Source of the DNA: Janthinobacterium silvisoli | GTDB lineage: Bacteria; Pseudomonadota; Gammaproteobacteria; Burkholderiales; Burkholderiaceae_D | Direction: 5' to 3' | Assembly (NCBI RefSeq): GCF_014200725.1 | Contig: NZ_JACHCL010000001.1 | Span: 372,001 to 436,000, forward strand | DNA: 64,000 bases | In this document: piece by piece, positions 44,101-52,393 of the stretch | Position numbering within the stretch: position 1 is the stretch's first letter | Layout of the letters: every line of letters starts with the position of its first letter | The notes under the pieces: model-generated | Told to the model about the DNA's origin: nothing | Seen by the model: the letters and a program-made list of their open reading frames with translations, nothing else | The model's database searches: none | Program-made: the position numbers and the translations under genes

Positions 44101-44686
44101 CTTCCACGCGCAACAGATTTTCGCGCGTGTCTTGCAAGCGGTTTTCCGTCTCGCGGCGTCGTTCCTTGTATTTCGATACCCCGGCCGCTTCCTCCAGGAA
44201 CACGCGCAGCTCTTCCGGACGCGATTCGATGATGCGCGAAATCATGCCCTGGCCAATGATGGCGTAGGCGCGCGGCCCCAGGCCGGTACCGAGGAAAATA
44301 TCCTGGATATCGCGCCGGCGCACGGGCTGGCCATTGATGTAATAGGTCGATGTGCCGTCACGCGTCAAGGTGCGCTTGACGGCGATCTCGGCATACTGGC
44401 CCCATTGACCGGATGCCTTGCCATCGTTGTTGTCGAACACCAGCTCGACCGAAGCGCGCCCGGCAGGCTTGCGGTGCGTGGAGCCGTTGAAGATCACGTC
44501 CTGCATCGACTCGCCGCGCAACTCGGACGCTTTCGACTCACCCAGCACCCAGCGCACGGCGTCGATGATGTTCGACTTGCCGCAGCCATTTGGCCCGACC
44601 ACGCCCACCAGCTGGCCTGGCACCTGGAAATTGGTGGGATCGACGAAAGACTTAAATCCCGACAACTTGATGGAAGAGAGACGCAC
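41159..44686 (-). CDS. smc: Chromosome segregation protein SMC
   Basis: A 1175-residue condensin ATPase. The Walker A motif GPNGCGKSN is at residues 31-39. Two very long coiled coils flank a hinge domain near residues 510-640 (LKKHELDSLPRLWQKLQIEAGWE opens it). The C-terminal head carries the signature LLSGGEKALTA and Walker B FCLLDEVDAPLDD. It is the first gene of the smc-zipA-ligA-galU-def series. Confidence 0.98.
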   Translation of the reverse strand: MRLSSIKLSGFKSFVDPTNFQVPGQLVGVVGPNGCGKSNIIDAVRWVLGESKASELRGESMQDVIFNGSTHRKPAGRASVELVFDNNDGKASGQWGQYAEIAVKRTLTRDGTSTYYINGQPVRRRDIQDIFLGTGLGPRAYAIIGQGMISRIIESRPEELRVFLEEAAGVSKYKERRRETENRLQDTRENLLRVEDILRELNANLEKLEAQAAVATRFHALQADQEEKQKLLWLLRKNEAQNEQTRYFREVEQAQTDLEEQTAKLRNVELTLEQMRQAHFAVGDRLHTAQGHLYQTNAEIGSLEAQIKFVIESRARLQAQLATLTAQRDQWSSQGSEYQEQIEEAEFHLEELAAKVEQSQMMAEQKGEQLPELDAAWRAAQNKSTESRAKIMQAQQQLELESAHQRNASNILNSLLTRRERLQQEKNSLSLPDSSHLENLKLQLEEKQQALEQQGFYLEEALEQQPKLEQERQEAQAQVNAETAANAQLEARLSALKQLQERVQTQGKVQPWLKKHELDSLPRLWQKLQIEAGWEAAMESVLRERTSALQLSNIDWAKAFFADAPPAKLALYAPSTVPPLPLPEVAGLKPFLNLLKLNDPGLRGLLQDWLYNAYAVEDAAEALLERSKLPPGGYFVTRLGHVITATSVRFHAADSEQEGMLGRQQEIDNIGKQLRAQQLLAEEARARSVRADAAVATLSRNLSDLRLRVQQLTSSVHSLQLEVVKLSEVEARFNQRSTQIGADLAEIAAQEAEQQQIKLESEEKFEQLDMELGNLQEAHEDGHTDFLQKEQRLAEAREALRDLERAAKDTEYAEKSHRAKIEELRRNIATASTQAQQVSESLQAGQLELANLESGAANDGLQDLLERRTTQERALADARHELDQITQQLRLSEDARTQSERSLQPQRDKIMEMQLKEQAARLNQEQFAQQLLESGADEVALTEKLHPDMRPSYLQGEVTRLTNAITALGAVNLAALDELAQASERKNFLDAQNADLTEAINTLEDAIHKIDKETRDLLQDTFDKVNHHFSELFPILFGGGQARLTMTGDEILDSGVQVMAQPPGKKNATIHLLSGGEKALTATALVFSMFRLNPAPFCLLDEVDAPLDDSNTERFCRMVKRMSDQTQFLFISHNKIAMEMAHQLIGVTMQEQGVSRIVAVDMESAANFATEAQAA

Positions 44687-44735
44687 GTGTTTTAGAGTTC
44701 CTGGCCTGGGCTGGTGCTACTGGGTTAAAAGTGCT

Positions 44736-44775
44736 GCATCGAGGCCGCCGCATCGAGAGCCGCCGTATCGAGATC
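44736..44775. repeat. Short tandem repeat upstream of smc
   Basis: Three imperfect tandem units of about 15 bp: GCATCGAGGCCGCC, GCATCGAGAGCCGCC and GTATCGAGATC. They lie 50-90 bp upstream of the smc start in the 218-bp spacer to the PAP2 gene. Confidence 0.6.
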
Positions 44776-44904
44776 AATTCCGGCTCGCGCACTTGCTGTC
44801 CCATGCACTGGCGATGATGCCACTAAAAAGTGGCTCATCATACCATTTCCTGATGATTTTCTGGCCAAAAAACACGTGTGTGCCATAGGGACCGGCTTTA
44901 TCGT

Positions 44905-45540
44905 TCAAGGGACATGATGGCCATCTTGCGCCAGTTTCCAATCCGCCCGTGAAAAAATGCGCTCGTGACCGGACCAATACATGGCGATTTTATGCAGCCA
45001 CAGCTCGGTCGGTACGGGCTCAGCCTTGAAGCTGAGCACCGCCATCACGACCAGGCTGGACAGCACCAGCGGCCGGCTGATGGCGATCTCGACGGCGCCG
45101 CGCGCGCTCCAGATAAAGCCGGCGGCCATGGCCAGGCCCAGCACACAGCCGCTGACCGCTTCCGATACACTGTGCGCATGGCCGAGCACGCGCGCGATGG
45201 CGATCAGCACGGCATACGCCACGCCGAGCGCGACGCCAGCCTGGCGCCAGCGCGGCTGGGCGCGCTGCAGCACGACATACAGCAAGACGGGGAAAACGGC
45301 GCCAGCGCGCATGGCATGGCCGCTGAAACCCGTGAAATCGAGCGTGCTGCTACCAATGCCCCAGCCCATGAAGACCAGTTTTGACAGCACCACCAGCAGC
45401 AGGCCGCCGCCATACCAGAGGCTCCAGCTAAACACCAGCCGCCACTGCTTCGATACCAGCAGCCACAAGGCAATCGCGACGCCAGCCGGCCCCATCAACG
45501 CCATATCGGCTGTAAAAGAAATACTATTCCACCAATTCAT
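44905..45540 (-). CDS. PAP2-family membrane phosphatase
   Basis: A 211-residue integral membrane protein of the phosphatidic acid phosphatase type 2 group, with about six hydrophobic helices. GFSGHAMRA supplies the SGH motif and ARVLGHAHSVSEAVSG the second His motif (normally SRxxxxxHxxxD; here Glu replaces the Asp). It may act on undecaprenyl pyrophosphate or lipid phosphates, but the substrate is not determinable. The start at 45540 (MNWWNS) has AGG 8 nt upstream; ATG codons at 45558 and 45561 would add 6 or 7 residues. Confidence 0.8.
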   Translation of the reverse strand: MNWWNSISFTADMALMGPAGVAIALWLLVSKQWRLVFSWSLWYGGGLLLVVLSKLVFMGWGIGSSTLDFTGFSGHAMRAGAVFPVLLYVVLQRAQPRWRQAGVALGVAYAVLIAIARVLGHAHSVSEAVSGCVLGLAMAAGFIWSARGAVEIAISRPLVLSSLVVMAVLSFKAEPVPTELWLHKIAMYWSGHERIFSRADWKLAQDGHHVP

Positions 45541-45811
45541 CGCAACAGCCTGTTTCATCATCAGGCTGAACTATGCCATGACTCGCGCTCCTGCTGCCTG
45601 GTTTTTCATCAGCACAGAGCGAGAATTACATTCAATTACAAATTCATTTCAAATATTCCAGCATGGAAATAGCTTCATTAGGCCATCAGGCAATCTCCTA
45701 CACGGGGTCGAGCAGTGTTCCGATACTGGCACCCAAGCTTTCTGCGCATCATGTTGCCACCGGAAGTAGTTCCGGCGAGTGACTTCTTTCATTTTCAACA
45801 AAGGAAATATG

Positions 45812-46036
45812 ATGAACTCGAATCAAAAAAGCGATCAAGGCAACAACAAGCAGTCGGGTAGCGGCTCACGCAGTGGCAGCCAGGGCAGCACCCAAGGCGG
45901 CACCCACGAGCAGCACGTGGACGCCGGCCGTCAAAGCCACAAAAATGACGGCAACAAGCAGTCGGGCGGTAGCGGTACCGGCGGCAGTGGCAATAAACAG
46001 TCTGGCGCTACCGGCGGCAAGGGCGGCAAACCCTGA
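45812..46036 (+). CDS. Small Gly/Ser/Gln-rich low-complexity protein
   Basis: A 74-residue hydrophilic protein with a strong AAGGA site. It contains three copies of the NKQSG motif in Gly/Ser-rich surroundings (NNKQSGSGS, GNKQSGGSG, GNKQSGATGG) and ends in GGKGGKP. There is no signal peptide, no membrane segment and no aromatic core, so it should be disordered. It recalls small stress-induced KGG-type proteins, but I cannot assign it to that family. An ATG at 45809 would add one Met. Confidence 0.6.
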   Translation: MNSNQKSDQGNNKQSGSGSRSGSQGSTQGGTHEQHVDAGRQSHKNDGNKQSGGSGTGGSGNKQSGATGGKGGKP

Positions 46037-46080
46037 CGCCCTCGCCATTATCAAACCAGCCTGAGCCGCGCTAGCGGCAA

Positions 46081-46130
46081 AACAGGGCCGGCCATACCAT
46101 GCCTGGTATAGCCGGCCCTGTTTCATTTTA
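46081..46130. terminator. Bidirectional terminator between convergent genes
   Basis: Long arms AACAGGGCCGGCCATACC and GGTATAGCCGGCCCTGTT around a 6-nt loop, with T-rich flanks on both strands. It serves both the low-complexity gene and the convergent ClpP-like gene. Confidence 0.88.
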
Positions 46131-46134
46131 AAAA

Positions 46135-46695
46135 CTAGATATTGGTCAGACGCTTGCCCTTGGGCGGCGAGAAATCGCGGATGGCGTCGATCAAGCCTAC
46201 CTCCAGCGCCTGTTCGGCCGTCAGGTGTAAATCGGAATACGCATGCACTCGCCAGTGTTGGTCATTCAGGGTCACATGGCTGCGCAAGATGCGTTCGGTG
46301 CGCAAGTCGTCGGCCCGCAAGCCTTCGACGATGATGCTCAGTGCATCGGGACGCGCGCCGGGTGAGGCGGTGGCGTGCGATTTATGCACCATGAAACGGG
46401 CCGTATCGCTAGCGCAACGATGCCGCCCGGCAAGAAACAAGGTCACCGCGATCGACGCCACGGCGCCGCCGTTATAGGTGACCAGCTCGATGGGCAGCTT
46501 GCTGAGAAAGTTGTACAGACAAATGCCGTCGCTGACATAACCCCCGTTCGACTGTATCAGCACGTGGGCCGTGCTGATCTTGTCTTCGGTCATATCGGAC
46601 ACCGCGTTGAAGACGCGCCTGACCATATCGCTGTTGACGTCGCCAGACAGCGTGAAATAGGCGTGGTGATCGGTATTACTTTGCGTATCGTTCAT
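46135..46695 (-). CDS. ClpP-like serine protease
   Basis: A 186-residue protein with the ClpP/crotonase fold. The catalytic triad is readable: Ser81 in GGAVASIAV, His104 in RFMVHKSHA and Asp154 in YSDLHLTAEQAL. The oxyanion-strand motif SNGG (49-52) and VGLIDAI near the C-terminus also match ClpP. It is not next to clpX or tig and is divergent enough from housekeeping ClpP (short, no N-terminal propeptide or axial loop sequence) to be an accessory paralogue. A TTG at 46710 in frame is a weaker start. Possible Clp ATPase partners are unknown. Confidence 0.8.
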   Translation of the reverse strand: MNDTQSNTDHHAYFTLSGDVNSDMVRRVFNAVSDMTEDKISTAHVLIQSNGGYVSDGICLYNFLSKLPIELVTYNGGAVASIAVTLFLAGRHRCASDTARFMVHKSHATASPGARPDALSIIVEGLRADDLRTERILRSHVTLNDQHWRVHAYSDLHLTAEQALEVGLIDAIRDFSPPKGKRLTNI

Positions 46696-46853
46696 GGCAG
46701 AAACTCGCAAATAAAGCTTGATTCATCATAGCAAATTTCTGCCGCAACACACGCACGATGCGACATGAAAGCAACAGTCGGCAAACCTTGAAACATGCAC
46801 ATTTTCACCGTGTTTTTGCCCTGTTTTGGTGCGCTCTGGAAAGCCTTTTCAGA

Positions 46854-46882
46854 TTGACAGAACACCCCTGCTGACATATATT
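46854..46882 (+). promoter_or_regulatory. Sigma-70 promoter of the gcv operon
   Basis: TTGACA, a 17-nt spacer and TATATT, a near-consensus promoter. Transcription would start near 46889, just before the first glycine aptamer, so the riboswitch sits at the very 5' end of the transcript. Confidence 0.85.
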
Positions 46883-46891
46883 CCACACACT

Positions 46892-47098
46892 TGATCGGGA
46901 GAGGGCAATCTTGCGTTGCCGCCGAAGGGGCACTACCCAAAAACTCTCAGGCAAAAGGACCGATCAGGCGAGCTCAAAATGTTGCCTTGACAACATATGA
47001 CTCAACTCTGGAGAGCGGCCGCGGCGAAACGCCGGCGGCCCACCGAAGGGGCGCACGGGGCTAGCCCCCGTAATCTCTCAGGTACAAAGGACAGGGGG
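46892..47098 (+). ncRNA. Tandem glycine riboswitch
   Basis: Two glycine aptamers in series upstream of gcvT. Aptamer I (46892-46966) is closed by TGATCGG and CCGATCA and holds GGGAGAGG, GCCGAAGGGGCA and ACTCTCAGGCAAAAGGAC. Aptamer II (about 47005-47098) holds CTGGAGAGC, CACCGAAGGGGCGCA and TCTCTCAGGTACAAAGGACAGG. A short hairpin TGTTG-CCTTGA-CAACA lies in the linker. Known members turn on the glycine cleavage genes when glycine is in excess. About 85 nt separate aptamer II from the gcvT start and should contain the expression platform. Confidence 0.96.
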
Positions 47099-47182
47099 GT
47101 GAGTGAATGCCATGGAGAAACGCGTTGGCGGCTTTCTTGTGTGTTCTGTTAACTTCCCCTATACCTTCGTTCCGAGGATTCA

Positions 47183-48304
47183 ATGACGCTCAAAGCGACC
47201 CCACTCAATAACGCCCACCGTGCCTTAGGTGCCCGCATGGTAGATTTCGGCGGTTGGGACATGCCTGTCAACTACGGTTCGCAAATCGAAGAACATCACG
47301 CCGTGCGCGGCGACGCCGGCATGTTCGACGTGTCGCACATGTGTGTGGTCGATATCGAAGGCGCCAACGTGCGCGCTTTCCTGCGCGGCCTGCTGGCCAA
47401 TAACGTCGACAAGCTGCAAGTGCCGGGCAAGGCGCTGTACTCGTGCATGCTGAACGCCGAAGGTACCGTCATCGATGACCTAATCGTCTACTTCTTCAAC
47501 GAAAACTGGTTCCGCCTGGTCGTCAATGCCGGCACCGCCGAAAAAGACGTAGCGTGGATGCAGCAACAGAACACCGCCACCAACAGCGGCCTGACCATTA
47601 CCGAACGCCGCAACGCCAACGATCCGATGGCGCTGGTCGCCGTGCAAGGCCCGAATGCGCGCGCAAAAGTATGGCAAGTGCTGCCAGAAACGCAAGCCGC
47701 TTCCGAAGCCATCAAGCCATTCAATGTCGTCATCGTCAAGGACACGCCATTTGGCGAAGTGATGCTGGCACGCACTGGCTACACGGGCGAAGACGGTTTT
47801 GAAATCGGCGTCGCGGCCACGCAAGTCGAAGCGCTGTGGAATGCCCTGCTGGCGGCCGGCGTAAAACCGGCCGGCCTGGGCGCACGCGACACCCTGCGCC
47901 TGGAAGCGGGCATGAATCTGTACGGCCAGGACATGGATGAAACGGTCAACCCGCTCGACGCCGGCCTGGCATGGACCATCGACCTGGTCAGCGAGCGCGA
48001 CTTCATCGGCAAGGCTGCCCTGCTGGCGCAAGGCCAGAACGCGCAATTCGTGGGCCTGATCCTGCGTGAAAAAGGCGGCGTCCTGCGCGCGCATCAAAAA
48101 GTCATCGTGGCCGGCAGCGACGCGACCGGTGAAATCACCAGCGGCACTTTCAGCCCGACGATGCAGGAAGCGATTGCCCTGGCACGCGTGCCGAACGGCG
48201 TGAACGTGGGCGATACCGTGCATGTGGAAATCCGCGGCAAGCAACTGGCCGCTTCCGTCGTCAAGCTGCCTTTCGTGCGTAACGGTAAAATCCTGGCTGC
48301 GTAA
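47183..48304 (+). CDS. gcvT: Aminomethyltransferase (glycine cleavage T protein)
   Basis: Transfers the aminomethyl carbon from H protein to tetrahydrofolate, releasing ammonia. The 373-residue protein starts [31 protein letters not shown] and has [25 protein letters not shown] and [14 protein letters not shown] in the expected places. GAGG precedes the ATG. It is the first gene of the riboswitch-controlled operon. Confidence 0.98.
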   Translation: MTLKATPLNNAHRALGARMVDFGGWDMPVNYGSQIEEHHAVRGDAGMFDVSHMCVVDIEGANVRAFLRGLLANNVDKLQVPGKALYSCMLNAEGTVIDDLIVYFFNENWFRLVVNAGTAEKDVAWMQQQNTATNSGLTITERRNANDPMALVAVQGPNARAKVWQVLPETQAASEAIKPFNVVIVKDTPFGEVMLARTGYTGEDGFEIGVAATQVEALWNALLAAGVKPAGLGARDTLRLEAGMNLYGQDMDETVNPLDAGLAWTIDLVSERDFIGKAALLAQGQNAQFVGLILREKGGVLRAHQKVIVAGSDATGEITSGTFSPTMQEAIALARVPNGVNVGDTVHVEIRGKQLAASVVKLPFVRNGKILAA

Positions 48305-48384
48305 GCGATCAGCGATAGAGACCCGCCGCCCGCAAGACCGAACCAACATAACCAATAACGAACACTCACCATCTGGAGCATCAC

Positions 48385-48765
48385 ATGAACATTCCTGCAG
48401 ACCTGAAGTACACCGCTTCCCACGAATGGGTACGCCTCGAAGCAGACGGCACGATCACCGTCGGCATCACCGAATACGCGCAGGACGCCCTCGGCGATAT
48501 CGTGTTCGTTGAACTGCCGACCGTCGGCAACAGCTATGGCGCCGGCGACGACGCAGCGGTCGTTGAATCGGTCAAGGCAGCCAGCGACATCTACGCGCCG
48601 ATCGCTGGCGAAGTGGTGGCAGTCAACGACGACGTCGTCAACTCGCCAGAAGCGATCAACGCCGACGCCTACGCCAACTGGCTGTTCAAGATCAAGCCAG
48701 CCGACGTATCGGCCCTGGACGGCTTGCTGGACGCAGCAGCGTACGGCGCCACCACAGGCGAGTAA
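48385..48765 (+). CDS. gcvH: Glycine cleavage system H protein
   Basis: The lipoyl carrier of the glycine cleavage complex, 126 residues. The lipoylation lysine lies in [15 protein letters not shown], and [21 protein letters not shown] is the family hallmark. It is 80 nt after gcvT and is followed by a terminator-like hairpin before gcvP. Confidence 0.98.
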   Translation: MNIPADLKYTASHEWVRLEADGTITVGITEYAQDALGDIVFVELPTVGNSYGAGDDAAVVESVKAASDIYAPIAGEVVAVNDDVVNSPEAINADAYANWLFKIKPADVSALDGLLDAAAYGATTGE

Positions 48766-48778
48766 TCGCAATGACCAG

Positions 48779-48815
48779 CGGGCCGCGTTTGCGGCCCGTT
48801 TGTTTTTATTTTTCT
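48779..48815 (+). terminator. Terminator-like hairpin inside the gcv operon, between gcvH and gcvP
   Basis: Perfect arms CGGGCCGC and GCGGCCCG around GTTT, followed directly by TTTGTTTTTATTTTT, starting 13 nt past the gcvH stop. It has the form of a strong Rho-independent terminator, so gcvP should be expressed less than gcvTH or from extra transcription. Confidence 0.85.
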
Positions 48816-48887
48816 TGTGTTGATACACCTCGCCGCCGCGCCCGCGCGCCGCATCCCGGTTTTTCAGTCTTTTTTGGCCTCTATATC

Positions 48888-51788
48888 ATGACCCGCACCA
48901 GCCTGACCCAACTCGAAGCACGCGATGCTTTCATCGCCCGCCACATCGGCCCTTCCGCCGCCGAACAAGAAGCCATGCTGTCCACCCTCGGCTACGCCTC
49001 GCGCGCTGCCCTGATCGACGCCCTGGTTCCCGCCAATATCCGCAACAAGGGCGCCCTGCCGCTGGGCGCTTACTCGCAGCCGATGCCGGAACAGGAAGCG
49101 CTGTCGCGCCTGAAGGCCATCGCCGGCAAGAACCAGGTCTTGAAATCCCTGATCGGCCAGGGCTACTACAACACCTTCACGCCTGGCGTCGTGTTGCGTA
49201 ACATCTTTGAAAACCCGGCCTGGTACACGGCGTACACGCCTTACCAGCCCGAGATTTCGCAAGGCCGCCTGGAAGCCATTCTGAACTTCCAGCAAGTGAT
49301 CACCGACCTGACCGGCATGGGCATCGCGAATGCCTCGATGCTGGACGAAGGCACGGCCGCCGCCGAAGCGATGACCCTGATCCAGCGCGTGGGCAAATCG
49401 AAATCGAACGTGCTGTATGTCGCCAACGACGTGCTGCCGCAAACCCTGGAAGTGGTGCAGACACGCGCCCAGCCGATCGGCATCGACGTGCGCACCTTCG
49501 ACCCGGCTGAAATCGAAGCGCTGGACAGCTGCTTCGGCGTGCTGCTGCAATACCCGGGCGCGAACGGCGTCGTGCGCGACTACCGCGCCGGCGTGGAAAA
49601 ACTGCATGCGAATGGCGCCATGGTGATCGTCGCCGCCGACCTGCTGGCCCTGACCATGCTCACGCCTCCAGGCGAATGGGGCGCGGACGTGGTGGTCGGC
49701 AACAGCCAGCGCTTTGGCGTGCCGCTCGGTTTCGGCGGCCCGCACGCAGGCTACTTGTCTACCCGCGATGAATTCAAGCGCAATATGTCGGGCCGCCTGG
49801 TGGGCGTAACCGTCGATGCGCAAGGCAACAAGGCCTATCGTCTGGCCCTGCAAACGCGCGAACAGCATATCCGCCGCGAAAAAGCGACGTCGAACATCTG
49901 CACGGCGCAAGTGCTGCTGGCCGTAATGGCTTCGATGTACGCCGTCTACCACGGCCCTGCCGGCCTGCTGCAGATCGCCCAGCGCGTGCACCGCTTTACC
50001 GGCGTACTGGCGGCCAACCTGAAAACCCTGGGTTACACCATCGCTAACGCGACGTATTTTGACACCCTGACGGTGCAGGTTGCCGATGCAGAAAAACTGC
50101 ATGCCACGGCCCTGAAACATGGCGTCAACCTGCGCAAGGTAGACAGCACCCACGTCGGCCTGTCGCTGGACGAAACCACCACCCGCGACGATATCGCGCT
50201 GCTGTGGAATGTGTTTGCCGACGGCGTGGCCAACGCGCCTACCGCCCCAAGCCTGGACGCGGTTGAAGCGGCTGTCACCAGCGCCCTGCCGTCGCAACTG
50301 GCCCGTGCCAGCGCCTACCTGACCCACCCAGTCTTCAATAGCTACCATTCGGAACACGAAATGCTGCGCTACCTGCGCAGCCTGGCCGACAAGGACCTGG
50401 CGCTGGACCGCACCATGATCCCGCTGGGCTCATGCACCATGAAGCTGAACGCCACCTCGGAAATGATCCCCGTGACCTGGCCCGAGTTTTCGAACATCCA
50501 CCCGTTCGCGCCGGACGCGCAAACCGTGGGCTACCGCGAAATGATCTCGCAGCTGGAAGAAATGCTGTGCGCGCTGACCGGCTACGCCGCCGTCTCGCTG
50601 CAGCCTAACGCCGGTTCGCAAGGCGAATACGCCGGCCTCTTGGTGATCAAGGCTTACCACGAATCGCGCGGCGAAGGCCACCGCAATATCTGCCTGATCC
50701 CTTCGTCGGCGCACGGCACCAATCCGGCATCGGCCAATATGGTCGGCATGCAAGTAGTAGTCACTAGCTGCGACGCCAACGGCAACGTGGACCTTGCCGA
50801 CCTGAAAGCCAAGGCTGAAAAACACAGCGCCAACCTGGCCTGCGTGATGGTGACTTACCCATCGACCCACGGCGTGTTTGAGGAAGGCATCCAGGAACTG
50901 TGCGAAATCATCCACTCGCACGGCGGCCAGGTGTATATCGACGGCGCCAACATGAACGCGCTGGTTGGCGTGGCCGCACCTGGCTCGTTTGGCGGCGACG
51001 TATCGCATTTGAACCTGCACAAAACCTTTTGCATCCCGCACGGCGGTGGCGGCCCGGGCGTCGGCCCTATCGGCGTGGGCGCCCACCTGGCAAAATTCCT
51101 GCCTAACCAGCGCTCGTCGGGCTACCAGCGCGACGCTGCCGGCATCGGCGCTGTCAGCGCTGCGCCATTCGGCTCGGCCAGCATCTTGCCGATCTCGTGG
51201 ATGTATATCGCGATGATGGGCGCGGAAGGTTTGACGGCCGCCACCGAGACGGCCATCCTGGCAGCGAACTACATTGCGCGCCGCCTGTCGCCGCACTACC
51301 CGGTGCTGTACTCGGGCCACGATGGCCTGGTGGCGCACGAGTGCATCCTGGACCTGCGCCCGATCACGGACGCCACCGGCATCAGCAACGAAGACGTGGC
51401 CAAGCGCCTGATGGACTTCGGTTTCCATGCGCCGACCATGAGCTTCCCGGTACCGGGCACCTTGATGATCGAGCCGACGGAAAGCGAATCGAAAGTGGAG
51501 ATCGACCGCTTCATCGACGCCATGATCGCCATTCGCGCCGAAATCGCCAAGGTCGCCAGCGGTGAATTCGACCACGATGACAATCCATTGAGGAACGCAC
51601 CACACACGGCACAGGTATTGCTGTCGGACAACTGGGAACGCAAGTACAGCCGCGAAGTGGCAGCCTATCCAGTCGCCTCGCTGCGCCAGCGCAAATACTG
51701 GCCACCAGTCGGCCGCGCGGATAACGTGTATGGCGACCGTAACCTGTTCTGCGGTTGTGCGCCCATCAGTTCATACGAGGAAGAATAA
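48888..51788 (+). CDS. gcvP: Glycine dehydrogenase (decarboxylating), P protein
   Basis: The PLP-dependent P protein decarboxylates glycine and loads the aminomethyl group on H protein. Its 966 residues form the fused alpha-beta type. [17 protein letters not shown] is near the N-terminus, and the PLP lysine is in [26 protein letters not shown]. The ATG at 48888 ([15 protein letters not shown]) was chosen over an in-frame upstream ATG at 48771, which would translate through the terminator hairpin. Its TAA is the first base pairs of repeat element E3. Confidence 0.98.
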   Translation: MTRTSLTQLEARDAFIARHIGPSAAEQEAMLSTLGYASRAALIDALVPANIRNKGALPLGAYSQPMPEQEALSRLKAIAGKNQVLKSLIGQGYYNTFTPGVVLRNIFENPAWYTAYTPYQPEISQGRLEAILNFQQVITDLTGMGIANASMLDEGTAAAEAMTLIQRVGKSKSNVLYVANDVLPQTLEVVQTRAQPIGIDVRTFDPAEIEALDSCFGVLLQYPGANGVVRDYRAGVEKLHANGAMVIVAADLLALTMLTPPGEWGADVVVGNSQRFGVPLGFGGPHAGYLSTRDEFKRNMSGRLVGVTVDAQGNKAYRLALQTREQHIRREKATSNICTAQVLLAVMASMYAVYHGPAGLLQIAQRVHRFTGVLAANLKTLGYTIANATYFDTLTVQVADAEKLHATALKHGVNLRKVDSTHVGLSLDETTTRDDIALLWNVFADGVANAPTAPSLDAVEAAVTSALPSQLARASAYLTHPVFNSYHSEHEMLRYLRSLADKDLALDRTMIPLGSCTMKLNATSEMIPVTWPEFSNIHPFAPDAQTVGYREMISQLEEMLCALTGYAAVSLQPNAGSQGEYAGLLVIKAYHESRGEGHRNICLIPSSAHGTNPASANMVGMQVVVTSCDANGNVDLADLKAKAEKHSANLACVMVTYPSTHGVFEEGIQELCEIIHSHGGQVYIDGANMNALVGVAAPGSFGGDVSHLNLHKTFCIPHGGGGPGVGPIGVGAHLAKFLPNQRSSGYQRDAAGIGAVSAAPFGSASILPISWMYIAMMGAEGLTAATETAILAANYIARRLSPHYPVLYSGHDGLVAHECILDLRPITDATGISNEDVAKRLMDFGFHAPTMSFPVPGTLMIEPTESESKVEIDRFIDAMIAIRAEIAKVASGEFDHDDNPLRNAPHTAQVLLSDNWERKYSREVAAYPVASLRQRKYWPPVGRADNVYGDRNLFCGCAPISSYEEE

Positions 51789-51906
51789 CGCCTGCCCCAA
51801 CCTACTGCGCGGCGCGCTTTGCGGCCGGCGATGCTCACGCTACTAAAGTAGCGCTGCGCTTCTCGGCCACAAATCACTGCCGCTCGCTACGGTTGGGACA
51901 GACGTT
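51788..51906. repeat. Structured intergenic repeat, family E, copy 3
   Basis: A 119-bp copy starting at the gcvP stop. Outer arms: AACGCCTGCCCCAACC against AACGTCTGTCCCAACC (reverse complement of the right arm). The middle pair is GGCC with GGCC. The inner hairpin is CGCTAC-TAAA-GTAGCG: all six pairs are kept, but the sequence is different from CTGTGC/GCACAG in the other two copies. Blocks CCTACTGCGCGGCGCG, CGATGCTCAC, GCGCTTCTC and CCGCTCGCTACGG are shared. A separate intrinsic terminator follows 30 bp later. Confidence 0.87.
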
Positions 51907-51935
51907 GTCAAATTTGATTTAAAGACATAAAAACA

Positions 51936-51970
51936 AAACGGCAGGCCATCAGAGGCCTGCCGTTTTTTTA
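51936..51970 (+). terminator. Intrinsic terminator of the gcv operon
   Basis: Arms AAAACGGCAGGCC and GGCCTGCCGTTTT around ATCAGA, followed by a T-run. It also has an A-run upstream and so can stop the small gene read from the opposite side. Confidence 0.95.
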
Positions 51971-51989
51971 TATTCGTGCAGTTAGTCTC

Positions 51990-52148
51990 TTACAACGCCA
52001 GCAAGGCTGCTCCTGGCAAGGCCATGGCGCCGGCGGCGATGCCGAGGCAGACTACGTCGCGGCGTTCGCAGCGTGCGCGTTTGGCGCTCCAGGCGGCGAA
52101 CAGCAGCGCCAGGCCGATACCGAACAGTGAAATTCCTAATGGCACCAT
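51990..52148 (-). CDS. Small two-helix membrane protein beside a TetR regulator
   Basis: A 52-residue protein, MVPLGISLFGIGLALLFAAW at the N-terminus, then a short basic loop SAKRARCERR, then a second hydrophobic segment CLGIAAGAMALPGAALLAL. It is preceded by a near-perfect AAGGAGG ribosome site 4 nt before the ATG. The layout is that of a two-helix hairpin inner-membrane peptide. A palindromic operator candidate lies 46 bp upstream, and a TetR gene is divergent. I recognise no family. The coordinates of the stop rest on frame arithmetic over a homopolymer-adjacent stretch and could shift by one base. Confidence 0.65.
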   Translation of the reverse strand: MVPLGISLFGIGLALLFAAWSAKRARCERRDVVCLGIAAGAMALPGAALLAL

Positions 52149-52193
52149 ACAACCTCCTTGTTTATCGTCGTCATGTCTATGAAGCCCGATCGA

Positions 52194-52207
52194 CTACCGA
52201 CCGGTAG
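52194..52207. promoter_or_regulatory. Candidate TetR operator
   Basis: The inverted repeat CTACCG-AC-CGGTAG has perfect 6-bp arms and resembles ACCGACCGGT-type operators of TetR/AcrR repressors. On the minus strand it follows TACACT (a possible -10) by a few bases, so a bound repressor would block transcription of the 52-residue gene. It is also 187 bp upstream of the tetR start. Confidence 0.6.
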
Positions 52208-52393
52208 GAAGTAAGTGTACCCCAAAAATGCATAAAGTGCAGCAAGCTTGTATCAAGGGTCGTTCCGGATGCCATCCTTGACGCTTTGCCATCTGCTGGT
52301 ATGATGCTTGACGCTGGTTATAGGCAGTACCAGCCTGGCGGCGCACTGTCGCGGCCGGCATCGTGCCACCACTTTCAAAGAATTCTTTCCACC

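Noticed and set aside
41168-44695. Full-length open frame of about 1175 codons antisense to smc
   Set aside because: It mirrors smc almost exactly, has no ribosome site, and its composition (rich in Leu, Gln, Arg, Phe, His) is what GC-rich codons give when read on the other strand. smc has all its catalytic motifs.
44736-44775. Tandem units upstream of smc as a CRISPR-like array
   Set aside because: Only three imperfect 15-bp direct units with no spacers and no cas genes.
45866-46126. Alanine-rich open frame antisense to the low-complexity gene
   Set aside because: It is the complement of Gly/Ser/Gln codons and runs through the bidirectional terminator.
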